Counted from the first letter of the stretch, positions 8,660-17,162 are shown. The stretch is 64,000 nucleotides of DNA from Anaerohabitans sp964387285 (GCA_964387285.1 CAYLWO010000009.1:1-64000), one strand, 5' to 3'. Program-made: numbers and translations. Notes: a model not told the origin generated them from the letters alone.

Positions 8660-8672
8660 GTGCGGGGAAACT

Positions 8673-9332
8673 TTAACAGCCCTCTTTTTTCTTTTTACCG
8701 GTCGGCCTTGGAACCGCTCCGGAACCTGACGGCAAAGACAGCGCGGGCATACTGGGTTTGGCGATGGCGGTTTCGCCTGTACCGGATTGCGGCGTGCCGC
8801 CGAAATATTTACTCACCTCTTTGATTTTGTCAAACTGCACGAGCTGTTCGGCTGTGGCATTGGCCGGGATTTGTGGAAATAAAATTTTATCTTTCCATTC
8901 ATCCAGTCCGCCGAACAACATGTACACCGATTTATATCCTTTGGCTTTCAGCAGGAACCAGGCCTGCGCGGAATGAATGCCGCCCTCAGAGTAGAGCACC
9001 AGTTTTTCGTTTCGCTGCAAATCAGCAACGGTCAGCTGAGCCAAAGGAATATTTTCAGAACCCGGAATAGTGTAAATGCTGAATTCACTTTCCGTTCGCA
9101 AATCGATGAGGCGATAATCTGCTTTGCCCTGGATAATCCAATCAGCCAGTTCTTCGACTGAAACATGATCAACCTGTTTCTCCACGATCAAGGCCATTTC
9201 CTGCGCGTTGATGCTGGTGCTGGCGCCGCCATAGGGATTGCCGGCGAAAAGCGCGATAAAGCCGAGAAAAAACAAAAGAGCGGCCAGTTTTTGGTGCAAC
9301 GTCCATGCGTTTATGCGATCAAGCAGTTTCAT
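8673..9332 (-). CDS. membrane-anchored rhodanese-like protein without catalytic Cys
   Basis: A 219-residue protein with one N-terminal membrane anchor (about residues 14-33) and a periplasmic rhodanese domain (about 55-150: LIDLRTESEFSIYTIPGSENIPL, then KLVLYSEGGIHSAQAW and VYMLFGGLDEWKD). In active rhodaneses the loop is C-x-x-G-x-R-S; here it reads S-E-G-G-I-H-S, so the persulfide-carrying cysteine is replaced by serine and sulfurtransferase activity is unlikely. The domain may bind or sense instead. A Pro/Ser-rich tail ends in PTGKKKKEGC. Its ATG overlaps the stop of the YeeE-2 gene as ATGA, so it belongs to the sulfur operon. Confidence 0.82.
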   Translation of the reverse strand: MKLLDRINAWTLHQKLAALLFFLGFIALFAGNPYGGASTSINAQEMALIVEKQVDHVSVEELADWIIQGKADYRLIDLRTESEFSIYTIPGSENIPLAQLTVADLQRNEKLVLYSEGGIHSAQAWFLLKAKGYKSVYMLFGGLDEWKDKILFPQIPANATAEQLVQFDKIKEVSKYFGGTPQSGTGETAIAKPSMPALSLPSGSGAVPRPTGKKKKEGC

Positions 9333-9934
9333 TTTTCGCTCTCCTGATTTTTCTCCGCCATCTTCTTCTCACCCCATCCGGCTGCCGCAAAGGCCCCGAT
9401 GGCCATGACCGAAACCAGAAACACCACCAGGCCGTAGGGCAGATGCAGCAACTGCGCTAAAGTGATCTGTCCCATAGCCGAGGTGGTATAAAATGCTTCC
9501 ACCCAATGAAACACCTCGCCGAAAAAGAAAATACCCGCAACAAAACCGAGCAGGTAAACCCAGGCGTCATAGCGTCCGGTAGCAGCGGATACGCAGGAAG
9601 TGCCCGGGCAATAGCCGCCGATGACAAAACCGACGCCCAATATCAAACCGCCCACGATTTGCGGCCATAAAAAGGTCGGCGTGAGATAAACCAGGGACAG
9701 ATCGACCAAGCCGAGCACCGACAAAAAATAAATGCCCACCATGGCGGTGACGATGGCTGTGAACATGACTTTTAATACCGCCATGTCGGTAAAATAAAAC
9801 TGGGCCGCCAGTTTGCGTCCGCTGCCGAAACCGGCCCGCTCCAGAAAAAAACCAAAACCGATCCCGATAAAGACCGCCACGATCAGGCTGACTTCATCGT
9901 TGAATAATCCATATTTAAAAAAGGGTGCGTTCAT
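9329..9934 (-). CDS. YeeE/YedE family sulfur-compound permease, second half-transporter
   Basis: A member of the YeeE/YedE (TsuA-like) family, whose characterised members import thiosulfate through a path lined by cysteines. About 201 residues with five or six hydrophobic segments. The key motif GVGFVIGGYCPGTSCVSAATG carries the two conserved cysteines (YCPGTSC), and FFLERAGFGSGRK lies near the N-terminus. The start ATG at 9934 overlaps the upstream stop as ATGA and lies 9 bases after AGGAG; an alternative ATG at 9940 is only 3 bases from it. Together with the preceding gene it probably makes one two-part transporter that feeds thiosulfate or polysulfide metabolism. Confidence 0.82.
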   Translation of the reverse strand: MNAPFFKYGLFNDEVSLIVAVFIGIGFGFFLERAGFGSGRKLAAQFYFTDMAVLKVMFTAIVTAMVGIYFLSVLGLVDLSLVYLTPTFLWPQIVGGLILGVGFVIGGYCPGTSCVSAATGRYDAWVYLLGFVAGIFFFGEVFHWVEAFYTTSAMGQITLAQLLHLPYGLVVFLVSVMAIGAFAAAGWGEKKMAEKNQESEK

Positions 9935-10491
9935 CGCCATTGTCTCCTGAAAAAATAGGCCACTGCATAGCCGCCGGCAAAAACCGACATCATAAAAGCC
10001 CAACTGCCCAGATTCAGCAACGCGCCGCCGGTCAACGCCTGACCACTGGTGCAACCTCGGGCCAGCTTGGCGCCGATGGCCATCAACCCGCCGCCGATAA
10101 AGGCAAAGACCAGACGGTTGAGATTGCTGATTCTCGGCCCCTTCTCGATCATGCCTTTATTGCGATGCGCCAGTTTCCCGGAAATAAAACCGCCAATGAG
10201 AACGCCGATCACTTCAAACACCAACCAGTCTTTGAGCGGATTGGTTCCGGGCGTCAGATATTCGGCATAAAAATGATTCGCAGCCGCTCGCTCCGGAGCT
10301 GCCTGCTGCACGACATAGGCCACTGCCGAAGAAAACGCTCCCGAAGCACCCAGTCCGCGTCCCATAATGACGAATGAGGCCAACAGCACCAGGCCAAGAC
10401 CAATGCCGGACAGATAAGGATTCCAATAAGGCTGCGGAGTCCAAACCTTGTTGATTTCATTTTCACCATCGTTTTGCAGAGGTGAACTCAT
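9931..10491 (-). CDS. YeeE/YedE family sulfur-compound permease, first half-transporter
   Basis: A 186-residue membrane protein of the same family as its downstream neighbour. It has the GLGLVLLASFVIMGRGLGASGAF first half-motif and the KLARGCTSGQALTGGALLNLGSW motif, whose cysteine is the conserved one of the family. A periplasmic loop of about 35 residues separates the first two membrane segments. ATG 10491 is preferred because GGAGGGAG stands 5-10 bases upstream; the in-frame TTG at 10506 has no such support. The stop overlaps the start of the next gene. A repeat element at 10537-10598 separates it from psrC. Confidence 0.83.
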   Translation of the reverse strand: MSSPLQNDGENEINKVWTPQPYWNPYLSGIGLGLVLLASFVIMGRGLGASGAFSSAVAYVVQQAAPERAAANHFYAEYLTPGTNPLKDWLVFEVIGVLIGGFISGKLAHRNKGMIEKGPRISNLNRLVFAFIGGGLMAIGAKLARGCTSGQALTGGALLNLGSWAFMMSVFAGGYAVAYFFRRQWR

Positions 10492-10536
10492 ATTTACTCC
10501 CTCCAAATTTTAGCAACGAGAACAGCGATTTCAGAA

Positions 10537-10598
10537 CACTGCGAAGGTTCCCAACCTTCGCAAGGTTGTTTTTTGGGAGCACCTATCGCTCAATTCAG
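10537..10598 (-). repeat. dispersed palindromic repeat, family A copy 1
   Basis: Read on the minus strand, this carries the leader GAATTGAGCGATAGGTGCTC followed by an A-rich spacer and the stem AACCTTGCGAAGGTT/AACCTTCGCAGTG. The same leader and stem occur at 60530-60598 and 62885-62946, and a diverged stem at 52680-52765. The last codons and the stop of the NrfD gene (TGA at 10592-10590) fall inside the leader, so the insertion probably set the C-terminus of that protein. It separates psrABC from the permease genes and may act as a processing or attenuation site. Confidence 0.75.
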
Positions 10599-11543
10599 CA
10601 AATAGTGTGCATTCACATAATGGCTTATTTGCCCCGCCTGCACCAGCACAAAGCGTAAAATCAAACCGCCGACAATAACCAGAATCGGCGCCACAGCGGT
10701 GTGCGCTATCTTGTGCTGTACGGCCAGGTTCTGAATGAGTAACGGAACCAAAATACCCAGGATGATGACAAAGACCCAAAAGACGGCGGCAAAAGGACCG
10801 GTCAACAGCAGTTGCGCCGCTTGCACCTGTACTTCTGTTGAACTGAGCAAGCCGATGAAAAAGAGCGCGATTACGGCCAACTCGATGGTGAGAAACATAT
10901 TATCCGCTCTGGCCAGCATTTCGCTCTCCTGCCGATCCTGGGCGATCATATGCACAAAAGCGCAGGCCGTCGACAGGCCCGACGTGAGAAACAGGATGCC
11001 GAGGATCGCGCTGTTCCATAACGGTCTGGCGCCAAGCGCACTGAGCAAAATTCCGGTATAAATGCCGAGCAATATCCCCAACAGCAAATTCACTCTGCCG
11101 ATCCACAGGCTGATGCTTTTTTGCTCCAAGAGTTTTTTCGACCAGGTGCTCAGGACCGGAAGCCGATTTGCCATGAAATCCGGAATGCGCAAAAGTAAAG
11201 TCAACGCCAGCACCGGATAGACCAGCACCAGGATCCACGCGCCCCAGGACATGGGCGATTTGATTTCAAAAGTCGTGTATAAACGCCATACATACAGTTT
11301 GTGCTCCAGGTCCAGGAACAGCGCCAGCATGCCCAGGCTGAGCAGCACCAGAGCGATCAGCGGAATTTGATAACAGATGCATTTATGGTTCTTCTCCCGG
11401 CCTTTGAGCAAAAACCAGCCGGACAGGATCATCATGCCGGCCACCAGCCCGCCCAAAAACAGATAAACCGGAATTTCCCAACCCCACACATGCACAAAAG
11501 GGTCGATCAGTTCGTTATGTCGTGTTGTCGTTAATTCGTTCAT
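10590..11543 (-). CDS. NrfD/PsrC-type membrane anchor subunit
   Basis: Quinone-linked membrane subunit of a polysulfide or thiosulfate reductase (NrfD/PsrC family). The 317 residues hold about eight membrane segments; the N-terminal WGWEIPVYLFLGGLVAGMMILSGWF is the family hallmark, and SPMSWGAWILVLVYP matches the conserved M-S-x-G-x-W region. It lies 17 bases downstream of the ferredoxin subunit. The C-terminal end appears to have been formed by the repeat element that overlaps its stop. The PsrA-PsrB-PsrC order defines the complex. Confidence 0.9.
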   Translation of the reverse strand: MNELTTTRHNELIDPFVHVWGWEIPVYLFLGGLVAGMMILSGWFLLKGREKNHKCICYQIPLIALVLLSLGMLALFLDLEHKLYVWRLYTTFEIKSPMSWGAWILVLVYPVLALTLLLRIPDFMANRLPVLSTWSKKLLEQKSISLWIGRVNLLLGILLGIYTGILLSALGARPLWNSAILGILFLTSGLSTACAFVHMIAQDRQESEMLARADNMFLTIELAVIALFFIGLLSSTEVQVQAAQLLLTGPFAAVFWVFVIILGILVPLLIQNLAVQHKIAHTAVAPILVIVGGLILRFVLVQAGQISHYVNAHYLLN

Positions 11544-11560
11544 CGTGACCTCTTGCCCTG

Positions 11561-12100
11561 TTAGATCAAATAAAAAATCTGCGGTTTGGTTCCGGCTTCA
11601 GGCGCCAGTGCATGAAATTTTCGCGATGCCAACAATTTGCTCACCCGGCTGTTGGCGTCTTCCACGTCGCCGAAATACATGCAATGGGTCGGACAGACGG
11701 AAACGCAGGCCGGATCCAGCCCTTTTTCCACGCGATGGTTGCAGAACGTGCACTTGTCGGCATAGCCTTGCGGATGGATGAACCGGGCGTCATAGGGACA
11801 CGAGGCCAAACAGGCTTTGCAGCCGATGCACAGGTCGTGATGCACGAGGATCACGCCGCCGAGCGTGTGCATATGACTGGCGCCGGTTGGGCAGCAATAC
11901 ACACAGGGCGGATAGTCGCAATGATTGCAGCGCTCAGAGCGGATTTCCAATTGCAGAGAGGGAAATTTACCCTTGCTTTCGGTGCTGATCCAATCGCGAT
12001 TGAAGCCTTCGGGTACGTTGTTTTCCGTTTTGCACGCAACCACGCAGTCCATGCAGCCGACGCATTTGGTCGTATCGATCACCATTACGAATCGTGCCAT
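11561..12100 (-). CDS. PsrB/PhsB-type 4Fe-4S electron-transfer subunit
   Basis: Passes electrons between the quinone-linked anchor and the molybdenum subunit. The 179 residues carry four cysteine clusters: CVGCMDCVVACK, CNHCDYPPCVYCCP, CIGCKACLASCP and CTFCNHRVEKGLDPACVSVCP, consistent with four [4Fe-4S] centres. ATG 12100 is chosen over an in-frame upstream start at 12127 because GAGG lies 6-9 bases before it and the family N-terminus (MARFVMVIDTTKC) begins there. It starts one base after the stop of the catalytic subunit. Confidence 0.93.
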   Translation of the reverse strand: MARFVMVIDTTKCVGCMDCVVACKTENNVPEGFNRDWISTESKGKFPSLQLEIRSERCNHCDYPPCVYCCPTGASHMHTLGGVILVHHDLCIGCKACLASCPYDARFIHPQGYADKCTFCNHRVEKGLDPACVSVCPTHCMYFGDVEDANSRVSKLLASRKFHALAPEAGTKPQIFYLI

Positions 12101-12101
12101 A

Positions 12102-14297
12102 TCAAGCCTCCAGCTCCAGGGTGACAAAATTCACATTCATCGCCGTGCCGCCCATCAGCGGGTCCACCTGATAGCGGGTGATCAGCTGAGCATCGCTGGC
12201 GCCTTTTTGATATGCAAATTTCAACATTTTTGAATTATGACCAAAACCATGCACAATATACACACAATCGGTGCGTATGCGTTCCGTCGCCTTAACCTTG
12301 ATCTTGTTGCTGATAACGCCATCCTGGTTTTTCAAGCGGATATAGTCGCCGCTTTTTATGCCGTAACGCGCAGCGATATCCTGGTTGATCCAAACCTCAT
12401 TTTCCGGCGCCATGTCCATCAAAATACGATTGGATTGCGTGCGGCTGAAGGTATGCACCGGCGTACGACCGGACAACAATCTGAAAGCTCCTGGCGGCGG
12501 TTGCGGCGGTCGTTGATACTTTGGCACTGCATCAAATCCTGCCTGCGCCAGAGGCAGAGAATAAAATTCGATTTTACCTGAAGGTGTTGGAAAAACATCC
12601 GGCACCCCTTCGGAAAAATAGATGGGCTGCTTTTCTCCGAGAGCAATGCCGTCTTTTTTCATTTGGCTAAAACTCAATCCGGCCGCTGTCAGTCGGTGCT
12701 CCAGATACTCTTCAATGTTTTTCCAGGGATAATAACGACCCAGATCCAGTTTTTCAGCCAATTGTTTTGCGATCCACCAATTGGGTTGCTGGTCATGAGG
12801 TGCAGCCACCACGGGTTGACGCAAGGCCACAAAGGGCTCACGAAACCATTCGACATTCAGATCGTCGTATCTTTCCAGATACACCGATTCCGGCAACACC
12901 ACGTCTGCCCAGCCGGCTATCTCGGATGGGATCACATCGACGACCACCATGAGATCCAGATTCTGTATTGCCATAATGGTTTCGGCTTCGTTGGGCAGCG
13001 CGTGAATGAGATTGGTAGCATACACCATCCAGCCTTTGATGGGATAAGGTTTCCCGGTGATGGTAGCTTGGCGTATGCCGGTGGTGATGGCTTCATGGGC
13101 AAACGGGTATTTTTTATCAGGATTGTCCGCTTTGGGTTTGTCCGAATGCGGATATTCCGGGTAGGGATAGGCAGGCACATCCATGCTCACCGGGTAATAG
13201 AATCCGCCTTTGACGCCCCAATTGCCCATCAACGCATTCAACAGAGCGTTGGCCCGTGAGCGTTGTGCATCATCGCCGTACCAGTTGCTGCGTCTGCCGG
13301 GGTGAATCAGGGTGGCGGGCTGGTAGCGCGCCATTTCCCTGGCTGTGGCGCGAATCAATTCCGGTTCAATACCGGTCTCCGGGTAGGCCCACTCCGGTGT
13401 ACAGGGTAGAATTTCATTTTTAAAATTTTCAAAGCCAAAAGCGTATTTATCTACGTACTCTTTGTTGTACAGGTTTTCCGTAACCAGAACATGCATCCAC
13501 GCCAGCATCAAGGCCAGGTCCGTGCCGGGTTTGATGGGCAGGTAGTATTTCGCTTTGCCGGCAGCTACAGAAAACCGCGGATCCACTACAATGATGCTCG
13601 CTTTGCTGGCCATGGCTTCGCTGAATTCCTGCACCTGGGAATTGTGCATGTTTTCACCCAGATGAGAGCCGATCAAGACCAGACACTGGGCGTTTTTGAT
13701 ATCAGTTCTTTCCGGGGAGCTGATATCCTCGCCAAAGGTCAAACGATAGCCCACGTCGCGCGGTCCGCGACATTGCGCGAAAGAGGGCGCCGCGAAATTG
13801 ACAGCGCCATAAGCTTTAAGCGTATGTTTCAGAAAATTTCCGCCAATGCCGTGGCTGAACAGAGCCATGGCTTCCGGTCCATGCTCGGCTTTGATCTTTT
13901 TCATCTTGTCGGCTATATAGCCCAGCGCCTCATCCCAGGTTACGGCCACCCACTGTTCTTCGCCGCGCACGGCTTTGCGCAGCAGGGGCGAACGCAACCG
14001 GTCCGGATCGTAATGGCTGCCGATGCCGCCGGTGCCGCGGGGACAGAGCCGGCCGCGACTCAACGGGTCTTTAGGATTGCCTTCGACTTTCCAGAGCCGG
14101 CCGTCCTGCACATAGGCGAGGGCGCCGCACTTCCAGAAACAGATGTCGCAAAAAGTCGGGATGATTTGCAGACCTTTTTGTCGTTCGCTGCCGGACTGCA
14201 ATCTCTCTGCACCAGTCAGGGCGCTGCCGGCGGCAGCGGTCAGAGCGGCGGAAGCGCCGCTGATTTTCAAAAATTTTCGTCTTGAAATGGCATCCAT
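12102..14297 (-). CDS. molybdopterin oxidoreductase, PsrA/PhsA-type catalytic subunit
   Basis: Catalytic subunit of a DMSO-reductase-family enzyme that reduces polysulfide, thiosulfate or a related sulfur compound. The 731 residues start with a twin-arginine signal (SRRKFLKISGASAAL, residues 5-19), so it is exported folded. Cysteines for one [4Fe-4S] cluster are in CDICFWKC...GRLCPRG (about residues 49-88). The candidate Mo ligand is the cysteine in FAQCRGPRDVGYR (about residue 178), as in PsrA/PhsA rather than the serine or selenocysteine of other groups. A molydopterin dinucleotide-binding domain fills the last 120 residues (LLSGRTPVHTFSRTQSN). The substrate cannot be settled from sequence; tetrathionate or arsenate reductase relatives are possible. 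Confidence 0.9.
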   Translation of the reverse strand: MDAISRRKFLKISGASAALTAAAGSALTGAERLQSGSERQKGLQIIPTFCDICFWKCGALAYVQDGRLWKVEGNPKDPLSRGRLCPRGTGGIGSHYDPDRLRSPLLRKAVRGEEQWVAVTWDEALGYIADKMKKIKAEHGPEAMALFSHGIGGNFLKHTLKAYGAVNFAAPSFAQCRGPRDVGYRLTFGEDISSPERTDIKNAQCLVLIGSHLGENMHNSQVQEFSEAMASKASIIVVDPRFSVAAGKAKYYLPIKPGTDLALMLAWMHVLVTENLYNKEYVDKYAFGFENFKNEILPCTPEWAYPETGIEPELIRATAREMARYQPATLIHPGRRSNWYGDDAQRSRANALLNALMGNWGVKGGFYYPVSMDVPAYPYPEYPHSDKPKADNPDKKYPFAHEAITTGIRQATITGKPYPIKGWMVYATNLIHALPNEAETIMAIQNLDLMVVVDVIPSEIAGWADVVLPESVYLERYDDLNVEWFREPFVALRQPVVAAPHDQQPNWWIAKQLAEKLDLGRYYPWKNIEEYLEHRLTAAGLSFSQMKKDGIALGEKQPIYFSEGVPDVFPTPSGKIEFYSLPLAQAGFDAVPKYQRPPQPPPGAFRLLSGRTPVHTFSRTQSNRILMDMAPENEVWINQDIAARYGIKSGDYIRLKNQDGVISNKIKVKATERIRTDCVYIVHGFGHNSKMLKFAYQKGASDAQLITRYQVDPLMGGTAMNVNFVTLELEA

Positions 14298-14460
14298 GTT
14301 TTTTCGTGGCCCTGGTTATGTTTTCCGAAAAGCGGTATGTTTGATAAAAAAATAGACATATACAAAAATATTAACAAGAGAAAAGTGACTAAAATTCAAC
14401 AGGGAACTGCGAAATAACGTTTGCGGCGATAAGCAGGCGGCGTCGACAGCATGATCAGAA

Positions 14461-15069
14461 TCACTGCAAATTCGTGGTCAATCGGATGATTTGCTCATAG
14501 TCTTTTTTATCATTCATATTGAAGAACAGTTCCTGACGGTAAAAAGGCAATCCGACGGGATCAATGATTTTCGTGGCGACGCCGGCCAACAATCCATGAA
14601 CAGAAAAGCGCTTGCGTGTGTCGGCAGGTAGCGTGAGCATTTTTTCAATTTGCGGCAAGACCTGTTTACAGTACAATCCCGCCAACGGTTGTACAAAACC
14701 GGCAACGCGGACAACCGTTATCGGCGCAGCACCGGCCTGAGCGATGATGTACTCGATCATCTCCTGATTCATTAACGGCATGTCGCAGGAAATAATAAAA
14801 TTCTTTTCATTGGAGGAATGCAACAAACCGGCATGGATGCCGGCAAGAGGACCGGTGTTTGAATATACGTCACGCACTATCGGAAGCGTACATCTGAACT
14901 CCTCTGCATCCATCCCGATGCAGACCATGTTTTCCTTGCACACCAGACGGAGCAAATGCACAGTTATTTCCAGAACGGTCTTGTCGCCGATCATCAATTC
15001 GGACTTGTCTTTGCCCATACGCGAACTTTTTCCGCCGGCGAGTATGATGCCGGTTATGTCGTGATGCAT
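14461..15069 (-). CDS. mobA: molybdenum cofactor guanylyltransferase
   Basis: Attaches GMP to molybdopterin to make the guanine dinucleotide cofactor used by DMSO-reductase-family enzymes. The 202-residue product has the nucleotidyltransferase signature GIILAGGKSSRMGKDK near its N-terminus, GPLAGIHAGL, and ISCDMPLMN with the metal-binding Asp. ATG 15069 is preferred over the in-frame start at 15114 because AGAGGT precedes it by about 6 bases and the family motif follows at the usual distance. It lies 163 bases upstream of the molybdoenzyme gene in the same direction, so it supplies that enzyme; that gap shows no other feature. Confidence 0.92.
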   Translation of the reverse strand: MHHDITGIILAGGKSSRMGKDKSELMIGDKTVLEITVHLLRLVCKENMVCIGMDAEEFRCTLPIVRDVYSNTGPLAGIHAGLLHSSNEKNFIISCDMPLMNQEMIEYIIAQAGAAPITVVRVAGFVQPLAGLYCKQVLPQIEKMLTLPADTRKRFSVHGLLAGVATKIIDPVGLPFYRQELFFNMNDKKDYEQIIRLTTNLQ

Positions 15070-15117
15070 ATTTGACCTCTTGTCACTCCGGTCACTTTCT
15101 ATCATTATATTCATTTC

Positions 15118-15480
15118 TGATTGATTTCACAAGAATTTTTTAGTCTGTATCAGAATTGTCGCCAAAATAGCATGCGTCCGGTTAGATTGTTTACAATTCA
15201 TTGACAATCAAAACATAACCTGCTCATATTGCAATACGGGCATCTGCAACCTTGCAAAATTCAATCATAGCTATATCTTGTTTTAACAGTGATCTAAAAT
15301 ATAAAAAAATTACGCTCTGCCAATTTTACTGCAAATTGCATGAGATCAGCTTGTTTATTTTATTGCACACCCATTTCTTAATAATTAGAAATATGCAAGA
15401 TAGCAACGGTGATTTTTCCTGGCATAAATATTGTTTAGGGTCAAAGTGAGAAATCCTGCTGTCAGGTAGTCCCACTTGAT
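15118..15480. other. AT-rich intergenic region without a recognisable gene
   Basis: About 360 bases between the divergent mobA and the tonB-like gene. Short open frames here have no supporting ribosome binding sites or recognisable proteins. It presumably holds the promoters for both directions. I see no riboswitch or molybdenum-cofactor leader that I could defend. Confidence 0.5.
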
Positions 15481-15494
15481 AAGGGAGGTTCCGT

Positions 15495-16307
15495 ATGTCT
15501 TGTCCATCTCGCTCCTTCTTCAGCCTCAAAATAAAGCAGTATGCAAAAAATTACAGCCTGAAGGCTCTGGCCCTCGCCGCATTAGCGTATCTGCCGGTTC
15601 TGAGAGCTTTGGATCTCTACGAACATCTGGCCACATTGGACGCGCCGCCCATGCGCACCTATGCCCATTACAGTGAATGCGTAATGCCCCCGTCTGTAGC
15701 CGGCTATGGCGCCGTGTTTCGTGCCGCTTTATCCGTAGCCGAATGGATCACAATGCCGGACCTCTTATCTGCTTCTTGTCACGATATCCACCTTCCATCG
15801 GACGGATTTCAACTGAACACAACGCTGGTATGCGACGCGACTCTGATGGAAACTCTTGCAGCAAATTTTCATCAGGCAACTGGCGCTGTTGTGGCGACAG
15901 GTCATGCTGAGGTCCTTGTGGTCGACAAAGACCCGGTGGTTATAAAAAAAGTCATGCCCGTTTATCCAGATTTGGCGCGCCGGTCCGGGCTGGAGGGCAC
16001 GGTGTTGGCAAAGGTATGGGTGAATACAGAAGGCCATGTTAAGCAAGCGATCATCATTCAGTGCTCTTCGAAAATTTTCGAGCAACCGGTACTGGATGCG
16101 GTCAAGCAATGGACTTTTACACCGGCCTATATGAACAATCAGCCGATTTCGCAATGGGTAAAAATTCCGATCAACTTTAGATTGGGTACTGCTCCTAATC
16201 CGTGCTTTGAACGATATCATAGTTCACAAATGGACGAACCTGTCCAACGAGGTGTATCACGTCAAGAATGCCCATCGCCACAAACGCATACGGCGCCGTT
16301 GAATTAA
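15495..16307 (+). CDS. diverged TonB-family protein (paralogue of the tonB at 18912)
   Basis: A 270-residue protein with a clear TonB C-terminal domain (about residues 150-230: DPVVIKKVMPVYPDLARRSGLEGTV, VKQAIIIQCSS, VLDAVKQWTFTPA). The N-terminal part is alignable to the intact TonB at 18912 (IKQYAKNY against LKQVARKY; the DAPPMRTYAHY stretch against AQPMRTVRLKY) but is heavily altered and has lost the Pro/Val linker. The tail after residue 235 reads into duplicated debris. Start ATG 15495 has GGGAGG 7 bases upstream. It is probably a decaying duplicate, and whether it still works is unknown. The only clean function visible is the receptor-contacting domain. Confidence 0.65.
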   Translation: MSCPSRSFFSLKIKQYAKNYSLKALALAALAYLPVLRALDLYEHLATLDAPPMRTYAHYSECVMPPSVAGYGAVFRAALSVAEWITMPDLLSASCHDIHLPSDGFQLNTTLVCDATLMETLAANFHQATGAVVATGHAEVLVVDKDPVVIKKVMPVYPDLARRSGLEGTVLAKVWVNTEGHVKQAIIIQCSSKIFEQPVLDAVKQWTFTPAYMNNQPISQWVKIPINFRLGTAPNPCFERYHSSQMDEPVQRGVSRQECPSPQTHTAPLN

Positions 16308-16555
16308 AGCAGGTTGCTCAAAAATATACTTTATCTGGGTGAATAAAGAAGGTAAAATCAAAGATGTGGTCGTGCTAAAATCTTTATCGGAGATTTTTAG
16401 TCAGGCAGTTCCAAACGCTGCCAAACAGCGCCTATAAAAATGATGGTGGATATCTTGGACGAATGGAGCCTGGCCAAAATCGACCGGATCTGTCTTGCTC
16501 CATTTAAAGAGTTCGATAAAGAATTGATTGCAAAATGCAATTCAATCTAAATTTA
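16281..16555 (+). pseudogene. scrambled remnants of tonB and exbD
   Basis: Three broken fragments match the intact cluster downstream at the DNA level. Bases 16286-16328 match the start of tonB (YGAVELKQVAQKY against YGAIELKQVARKY). Bases 16333-16430 match the TonB C-terminal region (WVNKEGKIKDVVVLKS against WVDKEGKVKDVVILKS). Bases 16434-16540 match the end of the second exbD (KMMVDILDEWSLAKI then FKEFDKELIAK). The order tonB-start, tonB-end, exbD-end differs from the intact order exbD-tonB, and stops and frame changes separate the pieces. This is debris of at least one earlier duplication followed by deletion. Confidence 0.85.
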
Positions 16556-16766
16556 TTTTTGATAGTGCGTTACGTCAAAAGTCGCTTACGCACTTTTAAA
16601 CATCTTGCGAAATGCACGATATTGGAAGGGAAAATGGAAGAGCAAAGAAAAGCTAAACTTTTAAAAATCTATTTCTTGAGGCGAGCAAATATTTATGGCA
16701 TGAGGTTTGTATTGTTTCCGCGGATAATTCTTTTTGGGTGTGGGTGTAAAAATCAAGGAGTTCATC

Positions 16767-17126
16767 ATGGCCGTTCGCGCCATGACCATAGACAATCTGG
16801 ATATCGCCATTTTGGATGCTCGCGGCTCCTTTACCGGCGGCGATGAAACCGATGAACTCAAATACGCCGCCACAGATCTTTTTGAACAGGGCAATCGCAA
16901 GTTGATCATTGATCTGGCAGGGGCGCACTATTTCAACAGTCTGGGCATTGGTGTTTTGATTAACCTGCATGCCAAATACACTCGTGAGCATGGGCAGATA
17001 AAACTCTGCAACATGGGCAAGAATGTGGAAAATGTGTTTGTCATTACCAAATTAATCAGTATTTTTGACGTTGCGGAAACCCGCGAAGAAGCGATCCGAC
17101 AATTCAAAAAAAATAGAAATCCCTAA
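16767..17126 (+). CDS. STAS-domain anti-sigma-factor antagonist-like protein
   Basis: A 119-residue single STAS domain (SFTGGDETDELKYAA, RKLIIDLAGAHYFNSLGIGVLINLH, then GQIKLCNMGKNVENVFVITKLISIFDV). In this fold the serine in FNSLGIG occupies the position that is phosphorylated in SpoIIAA/RsbV proteins. ATG 16767 is chosen because AAGGAG sits 7 bases upstream; the in-frame start at 16734 has none. It precedes exbB by 36 bases in the same direction, so it may be co-transcribed with the TonB energising complex. Its kinase and phosphatase partners are not adjacent, although a set of such genes lies at 27332-29422. Confidence 0.85.
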   Translation: MAVRAMTIDNLDIAILDARGSFTGGDETDELKYAATDLFEQGNRKLIIDLAGAHYFNSLGIGVLINLHAKYTREHGQIKLCNMGKNVENVFVITKLISIFDVAETREEAIRQFKKNRNP

Positions 17127-17162
17127 ATCACTTTCACAATTCAATTCAAAGGAGACTGTATC

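Noticed and set aside
12663..13259. Long open frame of 198 codons on the plus strand
   Set aside because: It lies fully opposite the molybdoenzyme gene, has a His/Arg/Gln-rich composition that mirrors the real gene, and matches no family.
14298..14460. Possible molybdenum-cofactor riboswitch upstream of the molybdoenzyme gene
   Set aside because: The 163-base leader shows no conserved stem arrangement that I could identify; the call would be unsupported.
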